Notes: generated by a model not told the origin, from the letters alone. A stretch of 64,000 nucleotides of DNA from Holothuria scabra (GCA_037179385.1 CM074193.1:39154846-39218845), one strand, 5' to 3'; counted from the first letter of the stretch, positions 35,401 to 46,685 are shown. A program made the numbers and translations.

Positions 35401-35638
35401 GGGTGTCTGCATACCTTTTTATTCATTTTAACCTTTCTTCAATTTTATCTTGACATTTTTGGGGAAATTGTTTCAGATTTTAATAAAAATAAATGAATGG
35501 TTAACATTTGAATGGAAGGAAGCCATGAAGGTTGTTTTTACTTTTATAAAAACACTGATGGAAAACTATCAAATTGGTGTGATATGTTTAACAATTGGAT
35601 ATCCTTATTTATTTGATTAAATAACATTTATTTCACAG

Positions 35639-35824
35639 GCAAACCCTGTACTATTCCTCACGATCTTGCAGACAATATCACCTTATCGCATGTGCTTCAA
35701 ACTTATCCAGAGGGCTTTAAGCTGACCGTTTCTTGTAGTGATGGTTACTTCTTAACGGGTAATCATGAAATAACGTGCCTAGCTGAAGGAAACTGGAACC
35801 CTGAAGTATTTCCATCGTGTAATT
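35639..35824 (+). CDS. CCP exon 4
   Basis: The exon is 186 bases, phase 1-1, after atttatttcacag and before gtaagc. It encodes KPCTIPHDLADN and onwards. It is a canonical CCP: first cysteine in KPC, second in TVSC followed by SDGYFLTG, third in ITC, then AEGNW and the last cysteine in FPSC. A NIT sequon lies in the first half. It is of standard length and fully open. It belongs to the more divergent 5' group (exons 1-4) rather than the near-uniform 183-base group that follows. Confidence 0.92.
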
Positions 35825-36975
35825 GTAAGCGATTATTATATCAATTTATTATCCATTCATTTATCAGAGGCCTTGATCAGTTTTATACAGTGGTAGTTTT
35901 TTACATCTTGGTACTAAAGACATGAAATAAGAAGTAAGTCCACTTTGTAGTTAGATAAATCAGGGACCGCAGAGACGGGGGCTGGGGCTTTAGCCCCCAC
36001 TTTTTCTGCCTTAAGCATTTTGAGACGCCTTATATTGCTGTTATATTGTTGAACATATTAGACCGCTTTGGTGGTCAGTCCTCCTCCCACTTCAAAATTG
36101 GTTAAGAGGCCCCTGACATTATCTACATTATCAGAGAGCAGAGGGCGTCATTTTTTGCAATAAGCATTATCCACATGAAGTTTCACTGTAAAAAAGTGAA
36201 AGTGAGGAGAAGATTATATCCAAAATTGAACTTGAGGGCAACAGACGTTGTATTATAGTCACCCTAACATTAACAAGGAATGCTTTTTTCTTTATACTTT
36301 TCAGACTGTTGTATTGCCTTTGGAATTAATAGTGTTGGAACCTCCTCATGAGGATTGCGAAAGTTGTCATTAGTCCATGCCCACTCTCATGAAATCACAT
36401 TCTGATAACTTGATGAAGTAGTTGATAAGAAAATTGCTTGAAAAAATAAAATTAAACGAGACTTTCAATTAATGTAAGGATATAATGTCATATGTGCTTG
36501 CCTCAAGTTCACTTTGTTGAAAATGTAACAACTTTACATGCTTGAAAAATCTTGAAAAAAAAAACACAAATCAGGTTTTCATGCACATTTCACCAGTTCC
36601 CCTCTAACATGTTCAAACTTCATTTGACCATATACTCTTTTTTAAAGATGACACTCTTTTTTAAAGATGACCTGTCGTCTCTTGGAAATACAATAAAGTC
36701 TTTGTCGGATTTGGATGACGTCACAGATTACCCGTGTCGTAACATCGATTGGTGAACCGATTCGATACACTATTGGTAATGTCACATAAGTGACAGCAAA
36801 TCGAAAACGTTGGCATTATCGACGGTGCATCCAATCAGTTCAAAATCGAATTTAAAACAAGGGTGTTTTGTGACGTCATCCAGAATTCCGCATGCTGTTG
36901 ATTGCATTTTCATGAGACGGCAGATCACCTTTAACCTTTGATTTTTTAATGTTTGAACGTGTTACCTTCTTCTAG
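35825..36975 (+). other. Introns 3-4 and 4-5
   Basis: This entry covers the intron after exon 4. The 525-base intron between exons 3 and 4 (35114-35638) carries a copy of the gagtga repeat at 35299-35400. In the intron after exon 4 I see only AT-rich sequence and a short tandem duplication of ttttttaaagatgac-like sequence near 36640-36670. Confidence 0.5.
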
Positions 36976-37158
36976 TTTCATCATGTAACCGACCTTATTG
37001 GAACGATGACCGTTTGATACTTTCATCGGATACACTTGACTACAAAAATGGAACGGAAATAGCATTTTCTTGCCCAGGTGGCTACACACTCTTGGGAAGC
37101 ACTTCGTCCACATGCATCCATAGCGTATGGCAATTAATGAATGAACCTGCATGTAAAG
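36976..37158 (+). CDS. CCP exon 5
   Basis: The exon is 183 bases, phase 1-1, with acceptor ttcttctag and donor gtaacg. Counting the split first codon as residue 1, cysteines are at 4, 33, 47 and 60 and Trp at 52. This spacing is shared with no indels by all the 183-base exons. Key pieces are SSCNRP, AFSCPGGYTLLGS, the third cysteine in STC, VWQLM and EPACK. There is an NGT sequon in KNGTE. Here CIHSVW replaces the CQFGVW seen in later exons, so this copy is somewhat older or more diverged. Confidence 0.93.
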
Positions 37159-39019
37159 GTAACGTCAAATTCTCTTAAAGTGTCCCTCAAGACTAAAATT
37201 TCAGAAATAAATATCACGAAGCATTTAAAATAAATTAAAAAAGTCCTACTCCCATATTCATATGACATTCTTGAGCTGAGATATAAAATTTTGAAGTTTA
37301 TTCACTCAGTTTAAAATGGCACAGTGCGCAATCATTTGTGACGTCATGATTGTTGTATTACTCAAATTACAGTCTTTTTATTTCTTTATTTTCTGAAAGT
37401 TACTGCATTTTTGTACCGGTTTGTGATGGTACTCTGACTCTTAAAGGGGTAATGCAGCTAAGAAAGCTGTCCCTCTCTTTTTAGAGCATGCTATGCAAGC
37501 AAAGAGGATGCATTCAACTCCATTAAAACATTTTTAATTGTAGCAGGCAATGTGAGTTGTACAACAAGAAAGTAACAAAGAAAGAGACTAGTTTAAAATA
37601 GATCTATCACTCGATCGAGAACACACCTCCCCTTACCTACTGAAATCTAATAGTTAAACGCTCTTTGGAGTCTTTAAATATAAAATAAAAAATCTTCCGA
37701 TATGGGGTAAAAACGGTTGGGTTATAAATAACCACCAACTCTGGTCGCGTATGTGCCGATACTGAAACTGGGTAAAACTCGTCAAAAATTGTTGAATGTA
37801 CGGACGAATTATGTGGTTAGAATGTCACTTTCTTGGGTAACACACCGCTTTGCTGACCAATTTGTGGGAAAAAGTACTCAAATTCAGTATTGTTTCATAG
37901 GCCAACGTGACCAACGGTTGGGGAACATATTTGATCCGTTTTTAGAGTGCTTGAAGCATGACTTCATGCCCTCAAGAGCTTTTGGTACTGAGACATGGAA
38001 ACCGTGGCAATTTAAAAAATATGAAAATGAAAAAAAATGAAAATGAAAAATTTAAAATTAATTAAGCATTCTTCGAAATACACCCGACCGAGTTTCATTG
38101 CAGAGTAAGGATGGAGTTAGTCTAGACTTCTTGTAAACATTGTTTATTTGTTATTTCCACATTAATGTACATAAGGTGTGAAGTTCGAACTGACGATATG
38201 CAAAGCAAATTAAAAGTTCTGCTCACACAGACCATCACCACAGACCGAAATCACAAGAAATTTTCAACAAAATATTAATGAGCACAATCACAAGCACGAG
38301 TAACTTACGTAACTTTCTTCAGAAAAAAATTGCATCAACCCTGAGGCTGTGTCGAGTCTGTAATTTAAGCTCAGGACACAGAACGCGACAAAATTGTTCG
38401 CTATCTCACAATTTGCGCGGTGAACCACCAAGCATGATCCGGCTTTTTTGTTCTCCTAGCAACATAGTTTCTAAATATTCCAAAATTTCTTTTTCCTAAG
38501 ATCGATGAAATTTCCCAGCTGTTTTAAACGTTTGTCTCCGTTGAATTTGCCCCGTAGGATCCCAAAGCATCAAGGGAGAAATCTGAATACGGGGCAATCC
38601 ATGGCCATTTTTTATCACGATCGGATGAAACCATTTCCCCCCAAAAGAGGTTATCTCCCGAACTGCTATAGTAATTACTTGAAAACACGTGCCCCTCATA
38701 TCACCCATTTCAAAAGTCTACAGCTTCGAAACTGTCATGCTTCATGTACGAATTTTCAGAAATAGTCAAATGAGAAACACTTGCTCCTATGCCTTCCATG
38801 ACAAATGACTATGCGAAATACAAATACGAATATGCAGGAAATCATTCATTGAAATTACACTGCCCGGGTCATGGTAAGCTATACAAACCTTAGCACTTTG
38901 ATAAGGGACGTTACTACTTTAGGAAGGTATCGTATAAGGTATGACGATGTTTACTTCCCCTCCAATACAAATACAAATATAAAAAGCTGACAAAAATTAA
39001 CCCTTTCTCTATTTCACAG
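37159..39019 (+). other. Intron 5-6
   Basis: The first part (37240-37560) is a second copy of the segment found at 29105-29575. An open frame at 37753-38040 has no recognisable domain. Nothing else is identified. Confidence 0.5.
37240..37560. repeat. Duplicated segment, copy B
   Basis: The counterpart of 29105-29575 without the MITE. Both copies lie in introns of the CCP gene, so they may be a dispersed repeat or a trace of segmental duplication that also spread the exons. Confidence 0.7.
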
Positions 39020-39202
39020 CTTCCCCTTGTGACGATCCAAGTCCAACCAATACTTCAGTAGATGTTACCCCTGATAATTCAGAGTATGAACACAATGAAA
39101 CAGTGACGTTCTCTTGCCCCCATGGTTATGATCTGAAGGGAAATTCCAGTGCCTTGTGTCAATTCGGTGTCTGGGAAATAGAATATGACCCGAAATGTGA
39201 AC
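39020..39202 (+). CDS. CCP exon 6
   Basis: The exon is 183 bases, phase 1-1, between ctatttcacag and gtaagt. The cysteine and Trp frame is 4/33/47/60 and W52. It begins ASPCDDPSP and contains HNETVTFSCPHGYDLKG, then SALCQFGVW, and ends PKCE before the donor. Two sequons are visible (NTS, NET). It defines the local subfamily best: SPC near the start, a Tyr-x-His-Asn stretch before the second strand, GYDL-x-G, CQFG-x-W and a Cys-Glu end at the splice site. Likely surface-exposed variable residues are 5-21 and 53-58. Confidence 0.94.
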
Positions 39203-39828
39203 GTAAGTTGCTGATAAGTACGTTTTTTAAAAATAAGAGACCACTGAAGAATTATTGTTATGTTTAACATATAGGCGTGATAAAGGGGCGAAACACTCAC
39301 CTTATAACTTTTCGAGTGAAAATTAACGACAAGAATGGAGAACAGAGAAACTACAACGGATTTTTTAAAAAATCTGTTAGCTTAATTTTGCTATCTTAAT
39401 GAAAGAAAAGCATTTACATCTCATATCATAAACGTGTTTAAGTGTGGACTTCTATTTTGCGCCACATTATTGCTACTTTAAGGTCGTAAATTAAACAGTC
39501 ACGTTTAGAAGCAACGTTCGGAAAATAGTAGAATGCGATCAATGAAATGCAGTTTTGTTTTTTGAAGTTTGATGCATCATGGAAAATATGTGAAGTCATC
39601 AAGGCATATCTATTTGACACTCTCTCATTAGTTTAATATCCAACAACATTATTTTCCATAACCTACATATTGTATGGGTAATGCTGGATCCCCGATCATT
39701 CCAATAGTATAAAATCTCAAGAACAAACAGAACAATGTAGAAGATACACAACAAATAACCGGTCTTTAAAGTGAGACATCTTGAGTTAGGAAAAAGGTAT
39801 TGACACCAAGTGGGGGGGGGGTTAGGAT

Positions 39829-39887
39829 ATGGTCTGGAATAACATGCCCCTCTTCCGAGTGAAGAGAGGCATGTTATTCCAGACCAT
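39829..39887. repeat. Near-perfect 26-bp hairpin with a 7-base loop
   Basis: The left arm starts atggtctggaataacatgcc and the right arm ends ggcatgttattccagaccat, with one mismatched pair. The loop is ccgagtg. It lies in the intron between CCP exons 6 and 7, next to a poly-G run. Confidence 0.85.
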
Positions 39888-40435
39888 CCAAGTGAAAAGA
39901 CATTAGAAAATGCCTTTAACAGTTTGTGATGAACAAATCCGTAAGGAGGCAGTTTTTCCACACCCAAAGATTACATATTAAGAAAACCCGCACATAATAG
40001 GCTATGTTATATGTTTGCAATAGAATGCAATTACACGTTTCAAAAAATATTGTTTCCATTGGAGGACCTGGAGAACATACCGCTTGTCATAACTTCTTAT
40101 AAACTCTTCTTCTATATTTGTAACCACCGATGACCCATAATAGTGAAGAGCAAAGGGACAGTGAATGTCCAGGTCTCGAGAAAAAAATTGACCCATGGAT
40201 CTGTGTTATTCTTTTTATAAGGATGATGAATGTATTTGAAAAACTCAAATTGTGATTTCTGTGGTATGTTAAGTGTACCAAAAAGCTCCAACGGCTTTAC
40301 CGCAGTGAGCTCGCTGGCCCAAGACCCTGTTATCCCATGTTGTCGAAGACCGTCCCGTTTTCGCGGTCTTTCTGTATCATACCACCGATTTGCAACATAC
40401 TGAACTTCGCTCTCAATAGCCGTGTTTTTTGCCAG

Positions 40436-40618
40436 CTTCCCCATGTGAATTTCCAACACGAGGTGATGACGAAGTGATGATCACACCTAATAAAACGAAG
40501 TATCAACACAATGAAAAGATCACATTTTCCTGTCCTTCTGGCTTCGATCTGCTGGGCGATTCCGATGCAATTTGTGACTTTGGTGTTTGGAATCTAATAA
40601 AAAATCCAACCTGTGAAC
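40436..40618 (+). CDS. CCP exon 7
   Basis: The exon is 183 bases, phase 1-1, with acceptor ttttttgccag and donor gtaagt. It starts ASPCEFPTRGDDE and has YQHNEKITFSCPSGFDLLG, then AICDFGVW and PTCE. Cysteines are at 4, 33, 47, 60 and Trp at 52. One NKT sequon is present. It is very close to exon 6 in the framework, while residues 5-15 differ, which suggests tandem duplication followed by change in the first loop. The RGD triplet at about residues 9-11 may be a chance match to an integrin motif. Confidence 0.94.
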
Positions 40619-41464
40619 GTAAGTCTCCGTTGCGAAACCTTTTGAAAAAAAAACTGTCGTTTTGTGTTGACTGAACAGTTTTAAGAAAGTCAACTTACTA
40701 TGTTAATGTTTATTAAATATATTATTCGTCCAGATAGTGAAGCTTTTCAAGAGTGTATGAGGAAAAGTTGAGGTAGTATGAAACCAAAATATTGATGTCA
40801 GATTATCGTTTGTGACGTTTCTTAATTACACTTTGACTAAATGGTTTTTATAGACCTTGTGCATTTAGTGTTGCAGAGCGGAAAGTACCCCCTGCTTTGG
40901 GGGCAAAACAAACCGACATCGACAAATGCAGACAGTGAATTTGTCAATCATTCAAATACGCGCATAGTCTGCTACAGGTGCAGGGCAAATTCTTACCCGT
41001 ATGGCCACGTGTTCCATCGTTCTGCCCAAAGGATTTTATATCAAACGAATTAAGCTTTGTTAAAACTTTGGCGGTCGCTTCATGGAAGAAATTTATTCAG
41101 TAAGCTAGTTCCAATTGATCATTCGCTTTGCTGAATGTGCAGTACGCACATCCTCCAAATCGTCGGGATAAATAAACCAGTCCCGTACCTACAACACGTG
41201 TTCCAAAACAGATAAAAATTTGGTGACACCATTCTTTCATAATCCAACCATAACATAAGGAGGGATCATAAGTGTGATTCTGTGTAATGATTGCGTCTAA
41301 TTAATTGCCTTTAATGTGTAAAAATGTACATTTTAATCTGCCATTAAGGTGAGTCTCTATTTTCGTTCGTGTTGACTAGCTCAGTTTTATACTTGGTGTT
41401 GTATGCATTTAGGTCTACTGCTCGAAAACCGAACTCTCTTAAATCGTAAGATTTAAAATATTGG

Positions 41465-41551
41465 AGTTTAAATCTAAAAGAGTGGAATTAGTGACCAATC
41501 GAACGTTCGATTCGCTACTGATTCCATTCTTTTAGATTTTTTTAACTCTAT
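41465..41551. repeat. Imperfect palindrome around cgaacgttcg
   Basis: aaatctaaaagagtggaatt, agtgaccaatcgaa and the centre cgaacgttcg are mirrored by ttcgattcgctactgattcc and attcttttagattt. It ends 25 bp before the TTAA element at 41576. Confidence 0.75.
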
Positions 41552-41575
41552 TAGACTGATTTTAAATGTATTGAT

Positions 41576-41885
41576 TTAAAGGCAGTCATTCGTCACCCTA
41601 AACTACAGTTTCAGTATACATATATATCAAAACTCTCAATTGGTACAGCAGCTCTTTAATTGGCATCACATTCAAACAATGCATCATAGCTAAATTACAC
41701 AGCATGGGCACTGAGAGTGTCTAGATTACACATTATGGACTTGTATGGCCACTGGGACAAGCCATGAAGAAATAAACTAGGATTGTGTCTGGATAAAGAT
41801 GAGTTTTAGATAAATGTGGGAGGGGCTAGAAGTAAGTAGGTTGGGAGAATTGGAACTGTTTGGGATGATGAAAATATGCCTTTAA
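41576..41885. mobile_element. TTAA-flanked non-autonomous element, copy 2
   Basis: Nearly the same as 9762-10066 along its whole length, including the TTAAAGGCA and TGCCTTTAA ends. The flanking sequence outside the TTAA differs, which fixes both borders. Confidence 0.8.
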
Positions 41886-41900
41886 GAGAAAAGGGAACGA

Positions 41901-41990
41901 CTTAAACTATGTGCTGAGCTGGGTTTGTGTATCCGCCACGCTGTGTCCCATAATTCCATGTGCCAACGAATTACTGAAGTAGCTACTTAC
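41901..41990 (+). repeat. Short dispersed repeat, copy 1
   Basis: gtgctgagctgggtttgtgt, atcc and gtgtcccataattccatgtg match the reverse complement of 57772-57852 (gctgagctcggtttgtgtat, ccc, gtgcccttaatgtcatg). Confidence 0.55.
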
Positions 41991-42016
41991 TGTCGCTTCT
42001 TTCTTTTCTGGTACAG

Positions 42017-42199
42017 CTTCTCTATGTCGTAGTTTCAGTCCACATGACAAGCAAGTAAAAAGTTCACCCAGCCGGAAAGATTATCAGCACGGAGATACAG
42101 TCAGTTTTGTTTGTCCATCAGGATATGACGTAATTGGAAACTTGAGTGCAATGTGTCAGTTTGGCGTATGGAACATTGTGATCAATCCGAGATGTGAGC
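42017..42199 (+). CDS. CCP exon 8
   Basis: The exon is 183 bases, phase 1-1, between ttttctggtacag and gtaagt. It begins ASLCRSFSPHDKQ and has DYQHGDTVSFVCPSGYDV, then AMCQFGVW and PRCE. The cysteine and Trp spacing matches the other 183-base exons exactly. An NLS sequon is present. It is the most basic of the group in its first third (several Lys and Arg), unlike the acidic exon 7, so surface charge differs between neighbours. It lies about 130 bases downstream of a TTAA-flanked repeat copy (41576-41885). Confidence 0.93.
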
Positions 42200-42561
42200 G
42201 TAAGTTCACATTTATCCAATACAGCGACCTACGCACGTCCTCATGTCTACCCCCTTGAATTGCTTAATAGGACGTTCCATTTAGCTCGTTACCTCGTGTG
42301 GTAACAAGCTGGCGTTTCATTGCAATTCGTGAAGTGGTGAACTTGTGAACTGATGCGGTGAACTGGTATTTTTAGAGCAATTGGTAGCGAAAGACGATGA
42401 GCTATCAAGTCACCTTTGTATCTGACCTCTGAGCCTGAAAAGATAATACTTAACCCACGTATGTTGTAAATTTCGGTGATTCAAATTGTTGAAAGTTACT
42501 ATAACAGAGAAGGTTTTGTGGTAATTTTGATGATCGTTTTGCCGTTTTCATGAAAAAAAAA

Positions 42562-42700
42562 ATGGAACCAACTGTCATTGTGCTTGGTGCTCAGCTTAAG
42601 CTATGGAGTAGGGAAAACAAGCCAGTGAGCCACAATTGCAAAAAGGCCGTGGCCGGCCCGACCTTAATCAATCGGTTGGGAACTGGGCCTTAAAAGGCGA
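42562..42700 (+). repeat. SINE-like repeat, near full copy
   Basis: It runs from atggaaccaactgtcattgt through ctatggagtagggaaaacaa, gccagtgagcc, aaaggccgtggccgg and gttgggaactgggcc. It matches the 61120 copy over its length. Confidence 0.7.
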
Positions 42701-43774
42701 TGTTACAATATCGAGTTTTAGTACGTCAATGAATTTCAACAGGTTAAGAGATTTGACTGCGCTACTATGTTATCCTGTGGAAGATTTTGCGATATATATG
42801 ATATGTCTTACACCTTTTTCGAAAAACACATATTTTTAGAGACGCGTCGTTTGTACTGAAGCAAGCAAGACTACAATAACAGATCAGAATAGAGTTTGAA
42901 ATTTGTTACATAATTTTCTTTCCTTTTCCGTCGCTCTTTCCTTCTTCCTCGTTGACATCGGAGTATCCGCTGTTTATTTTAAGTCTGTTGACACATACAA
43001 CAGCTTGTAATATTTAGTTATTATTAGCAATAGTTATCTCTTGTAATAATATTGTAAATCGTGCAACAAAGTAATTACTCATTGCCCATCACAAATGCTC
43101 GGCTTCGAAATAAACATCCACTTGAAATAAAAAAGAATTAAATGATGGTAAACAAATGTTAAAAAAGGAACCTTGCTCAGAAGTTGTGGTCAGGTTCAAC
43201 TCAAGTTTTCATGTGAACCCTTTTGAAAAGGTGCAAAGCACAGCAGAGAACACAAGTTTAAATGTGGCTCATACTTTAAGGGCAGCAAAATTTTTAAAAA
43301 ACATGATTAGGAGAAGGGTTGCTAGAATTGAATCGTTGCATTAAAGTCGTTTTGTCTGCTGAAAAATTACTTTATATCATAGACTATTGCATTGTTTTAT
43401 TTCAATGAATTATAGAGTTAAAGAAAATGTTTGGGTTTATTTTTCTAAACCTCAACTATTGAACCATAAGCAAACCTAAGTTGTTGAAGGGTGAATTTTT
43501 TTGCACTACAACAGGCCAGGGCTTCAGATAATACATCATGTTATGAAATGGAAGGCAAATAAAGTAATGATTTTTACCAATGATTCCTTGTTATTCATTT
43601 CTATTCAACTTATAGTTTGATGGTCAATAAGTGTCCCTTTTTCAAACTATGCTACACAATAAATGTTTTCCTTTGTATTGTTTGCAATTATTGCTATCAT
43701 TGAAGTAAACTGGAATCTCAACACCCCAGGGCAATATCTCACTTGTAAATAATGCCCTTTACGTTTATTTACAG

Positions 43775-43957
43775 CTTCGCCGTGTAGTTATCCATACCTG
43801 GAAGATCCTAGAGTGAACATCACGCCTAATATCTCGGTGTTTCCACATACCGAAAAGGTGTCGTTTTCTTGTCCAGCTGGATTTATCTTAAAAGGGGTTT
43901 CCCAAGCATTTTGTCGATTTGGGAGTTGGATGATACTCTCTGATCCAACGTGTGAAC
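43775..43957 (+). CDS. CCP exon 9
   Basis: The exon is 183 bases, phase 1-1, with acceptor gtttatttacag and donor gtaagt. It encodes ASPCSYPYLEDPRVN and onwards, KVSFSCPAGFILKG, AFCRFGSW and PTCE. Cysteines are at 4, 33, 47, 60 and Trp at 52. A NIT sequon is followed by NIS. GFIL replaces GYDL and CRFGSW replaces CQFGVW, so it is a slightly diverged member of the subfamily. It is fully open. Confidence 0.93.
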
Positions 43958-46516
43958 GTAAGTCTTTTTTCAAAACAATGTAGGCTATGTATCAGTTTGA
44001 CTTCTGAGTTAGTTCTTAACAAACACAGATGTAAGACATGATTTGAGGTCTTTGAAATTTTTCAACTTTTGAGGAAAAGTAAATCATTTTGACAAGCTTG
44101 ATCGCAAAATTATTCGTGTTGACTAAACCAGTCAAAGTGCCAACCACCCTGGATAAGCATGTTTCAAATTCACTTGAATGCACTACATGTGCTGAATACG
44201 AAGGACTATCGTGCATGTCAACTAATTTGCTTTGAAATCCGTTAAAAGTAACTCAAAAGAGATTAAACCCAACGCATGCTTTTCATGAAAATTAAAGATA
44301 ATACATTATATTTTTTTAAGATAGAAGAAGAATCACTTGAACATCTGTTTTGGAATTGTCGTGTTATTTCTTGAAGTTCATTTACTCTTGATTTGGAGGT
44401 AGCCATTTCAAACATGACTTTTATGTTTTATAAAGAAGATATACGTTTTGCTAAAAAGACCGAGTAAGCGTCTTATATAATTTCCTTGTTTACCATGCAA
44501 AGTATTATATTTTTCAGTGTACGCAATGTGAAATCTTTTCTAAGTTTAATTATTTTATGTATAAATTCAGGTATGCACTAGAAGTTGAAAAGTATTAAAA
44601 ATTTAGTAAAACCAAAACCTTCTTTCCTTACAACGATATGATGCATGTTTATGATGTTGACTAATAAAGTGAGTTTAAGTTAATATTAATTACTGTTCTG
44701 TCGTACATATTCTACATTTATTAGTGCTGTCTGTAAAGTTTTATACTAGTGAGGACACATGGTTGAAATTAAATCTAATGAACATAATTAAGCAAAACGA
44801 AAAGGAAAGGAGAAACCTTATCTGGTTCGGTTTTTACAAAAAAAAAGGAACTTAGCGAATATCCTGACGAAATTAGCATTACACACCTTGTTTTATATTA
44901 TCTTGGAAAAATTCATAAAGTTCATAATTACCTTTCTCAAAAATAAATTACAGCTTCTCCGTGTGGCGAACCAAATCTAAACGATGTTAGTGTGGTAATT
45001 GCACCGAATAAGACCAATTACGATCACAATGATACCGTGGCATTTTCCTGTCCGTCGGGATATGATTTGACAGGTGATTCAAATGCACAGTGCCAGACTG
45101 GACTTTGGATAATTGTTACAGAACCGACATGTATACGTAAGTTTTTGATTACCTCCCAAACACTATTTACCATGCGAAACTTCTTCCCTTTGAACCTTGG
45201 CGTCATGATTTGGCGGATTGCCTGATGACTTGAACGAGTTTTTGACGAGAAAAACCCGCATATAACCAACTGACCTTGAGATTTCTATAAGGTGTTCACA
45301 GTCCAAACAATAAATAAGGGAGTACCTTACTGCTTACTGCTTCGTGCAAAACTTCACTAAATTTGAACCAATTTTATGGTTTGTGGTTCATTTGATAACT
45401 AATTTAGCCACTGAATTCGACTCTAGTCACAATATGGATGGAAATACAAGTCATTCTTTAACGTTTAAGAATCTTTCGAAGCAGCATGTCCAGTACCTTA
45501 AGGTTAACCAAAAATACGTCACTACACTGATAGATTCGGAAGTTAAGTCAAAGAATAAATGTCCACCGTTTAAAGAGGGGGGGGGGGGGGATTCTCTAAT
45601 TATCTTCAATTGAAAACGAAATAAGCCCTGTGAAAGTTTTTATGCAGAAAGTTTTTCTTCTACTTGTAAAGCTAGAAATCCGCACAGACTTTATCCCTTT
45701 TCATTAAAGCTAACAAATACTAGTAGTTTATTCTACGTTAGAGACGTGATAAAACTATATCTATTCATGCCTATTGCGGGAAAGATGTTAGCCAACTTTC
45801 TCAGATTTATTCACTTGTCGTCCTTAAACATTGCTCTTTTTACCTTGTTTATGTTTGCTTGTCGTTTTCATAGCAAAATGAATTCAATATTTTCAATGAA
45901 TTATTCATGAGAAGAAAACGCGCAACCGTTGCACATCATTGTAATTAGCAAAATCAAAAGACGTTATACCATTTGGAAATGCTGACCCTTGTTGAAATGT
46001 TCTTAATGAGACAAGAAGTTCAGTAACCTCACAAGGTCATTTACTACCTTGATAGTGCAATTGTTTGTTTTCGTACTGGGCTCAACCTTTGTTATGTTAG
46101 ATATAAACGACAAATATGTTTAGGCCAAAAAATATTTACACAATTGCAATTATCTAAACCTGACCCCCACATATTCAGCCATGGCAATTTTCCTTATCTA
46201 GTCACCCTGTCTGCTTGTCGGAAGTTGAGATTGCCCTACCACCATAAGGATCATCTGCACGATGAACTTTGGTGTCATCCCTATCAAAGATGAGCTCGAA
46301 GAACATTTGTAATGAAGGCAACTTGTAGTCTGAAATGAAATATAAAATACAGATGTTTAATATAATATATTTGATATCCCTGTCCTTACATCATATAAGA
46401 CAATTACTCATCAACCAGGTCAGTTCCAATTCTCCGGATCTACTTACTTCTAGCCTCTTCTACAGCTGTCTAAAATTTATCTTTATTCAGACACAATCCT
46501 AAGTCATTTTTTTCAG
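43958..46516 (+). other. Introns flanking exon 10
   Basis: The intron 43958-44953 and the stretch 45137-46516 are AT-rich. A poly-G run at 45579-45590 and scattered tracts are present, but no repeat family or exon was recognised. Confidence 0.5.
44954..45136 (+). CDS. CCP exon 10
   Basis: The exon is 183 bases, phase 1-1, with acceptor aaattacag and donor gtaagt. It begins ASPCGEPNLNDVSV and contains NYDHNDTVAFSCPSGYDLTG, then AQCQTGLW and PTCI. The cysteine and Trp spacing is standard. Two sequons, NKT and NDT, lie close together before the second strand. The final residue at the splice site is Ile rather than the Glu seen in exons 6-9. It is the last intact copy before the two decayed exons, and the next working exon is about 12 kb away. 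Confidence 0.94.
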
Positions 46517-46685
46517 GCTTACCCGTGTGCTAAACCAAGTCTGATCACACCTGGTAATACAGAGTATCAACACAATGACACAGTAAAGTTTTCTTGTACC
46601 ACTGGATATGATTTGATGGGAGGGAGACCCCGTGCGACTAGTCTGTTTGGTCTTTGGGAAATAGGCATCGATTCAACCTGCGATC
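46517..46685 (+). pseudogene. Decayed CCP exon (frameshift, lost third cysteine)
   Basis: The sequence between atttttttcag and gtaaac clearly belongs to the 183-base CCP subfamily: it has TACCCGTGT near the start, EYQHNDTVKFSC, a GYDL-like turn (TGYDLMG), LFGLW and a final Cys-Asp. It is broken. The stretch from the acceptor to the donor is 169 bases, not a multiple of three, because of an extra base at the acceptor and a deletion in the first loop. The third cysteine is also gone, with ATSLFG where CQFG is expected. Splice sites still look usable, so inclusion would shift the frame of the mRNA. A sequon NDT remains. It is most likely a dying duplicate that is skipped, and its symmetric neighbours would tolerate skipping. 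Confidence 0.85.

Larger units (their letters stand above)
39203..43774 (+). other. Introns 6-7, 7-8 and 8-9
   Basis: Between exons 6 and 7 lies a 26-bp hairpin (39829-39887). Between exons 7 and 8 there is a long palindrome (41465-41551), a TTAA-flanked repeat copy (41576-41885) and a short repeat at 41901-41990 that recurs inverted at 57772-57852. Between exons 8 and 9 there is a SINE-like copy (42562-42700). A 62-codon open frame at 43156-43344 is unrecognised. Confidence 0.5.

Noticed and set aside
37753..38040. 95-codon open frame on the + strand
   Set aside because: No domain recognised and low-complexity Lys-rich end; likely chance in AT-rich intron.
40320..40375. gaccg...cggtc hairpin just before exon 7
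   Set aside because: Short and imperfect; no reason to prefer a regulatory role over chance.
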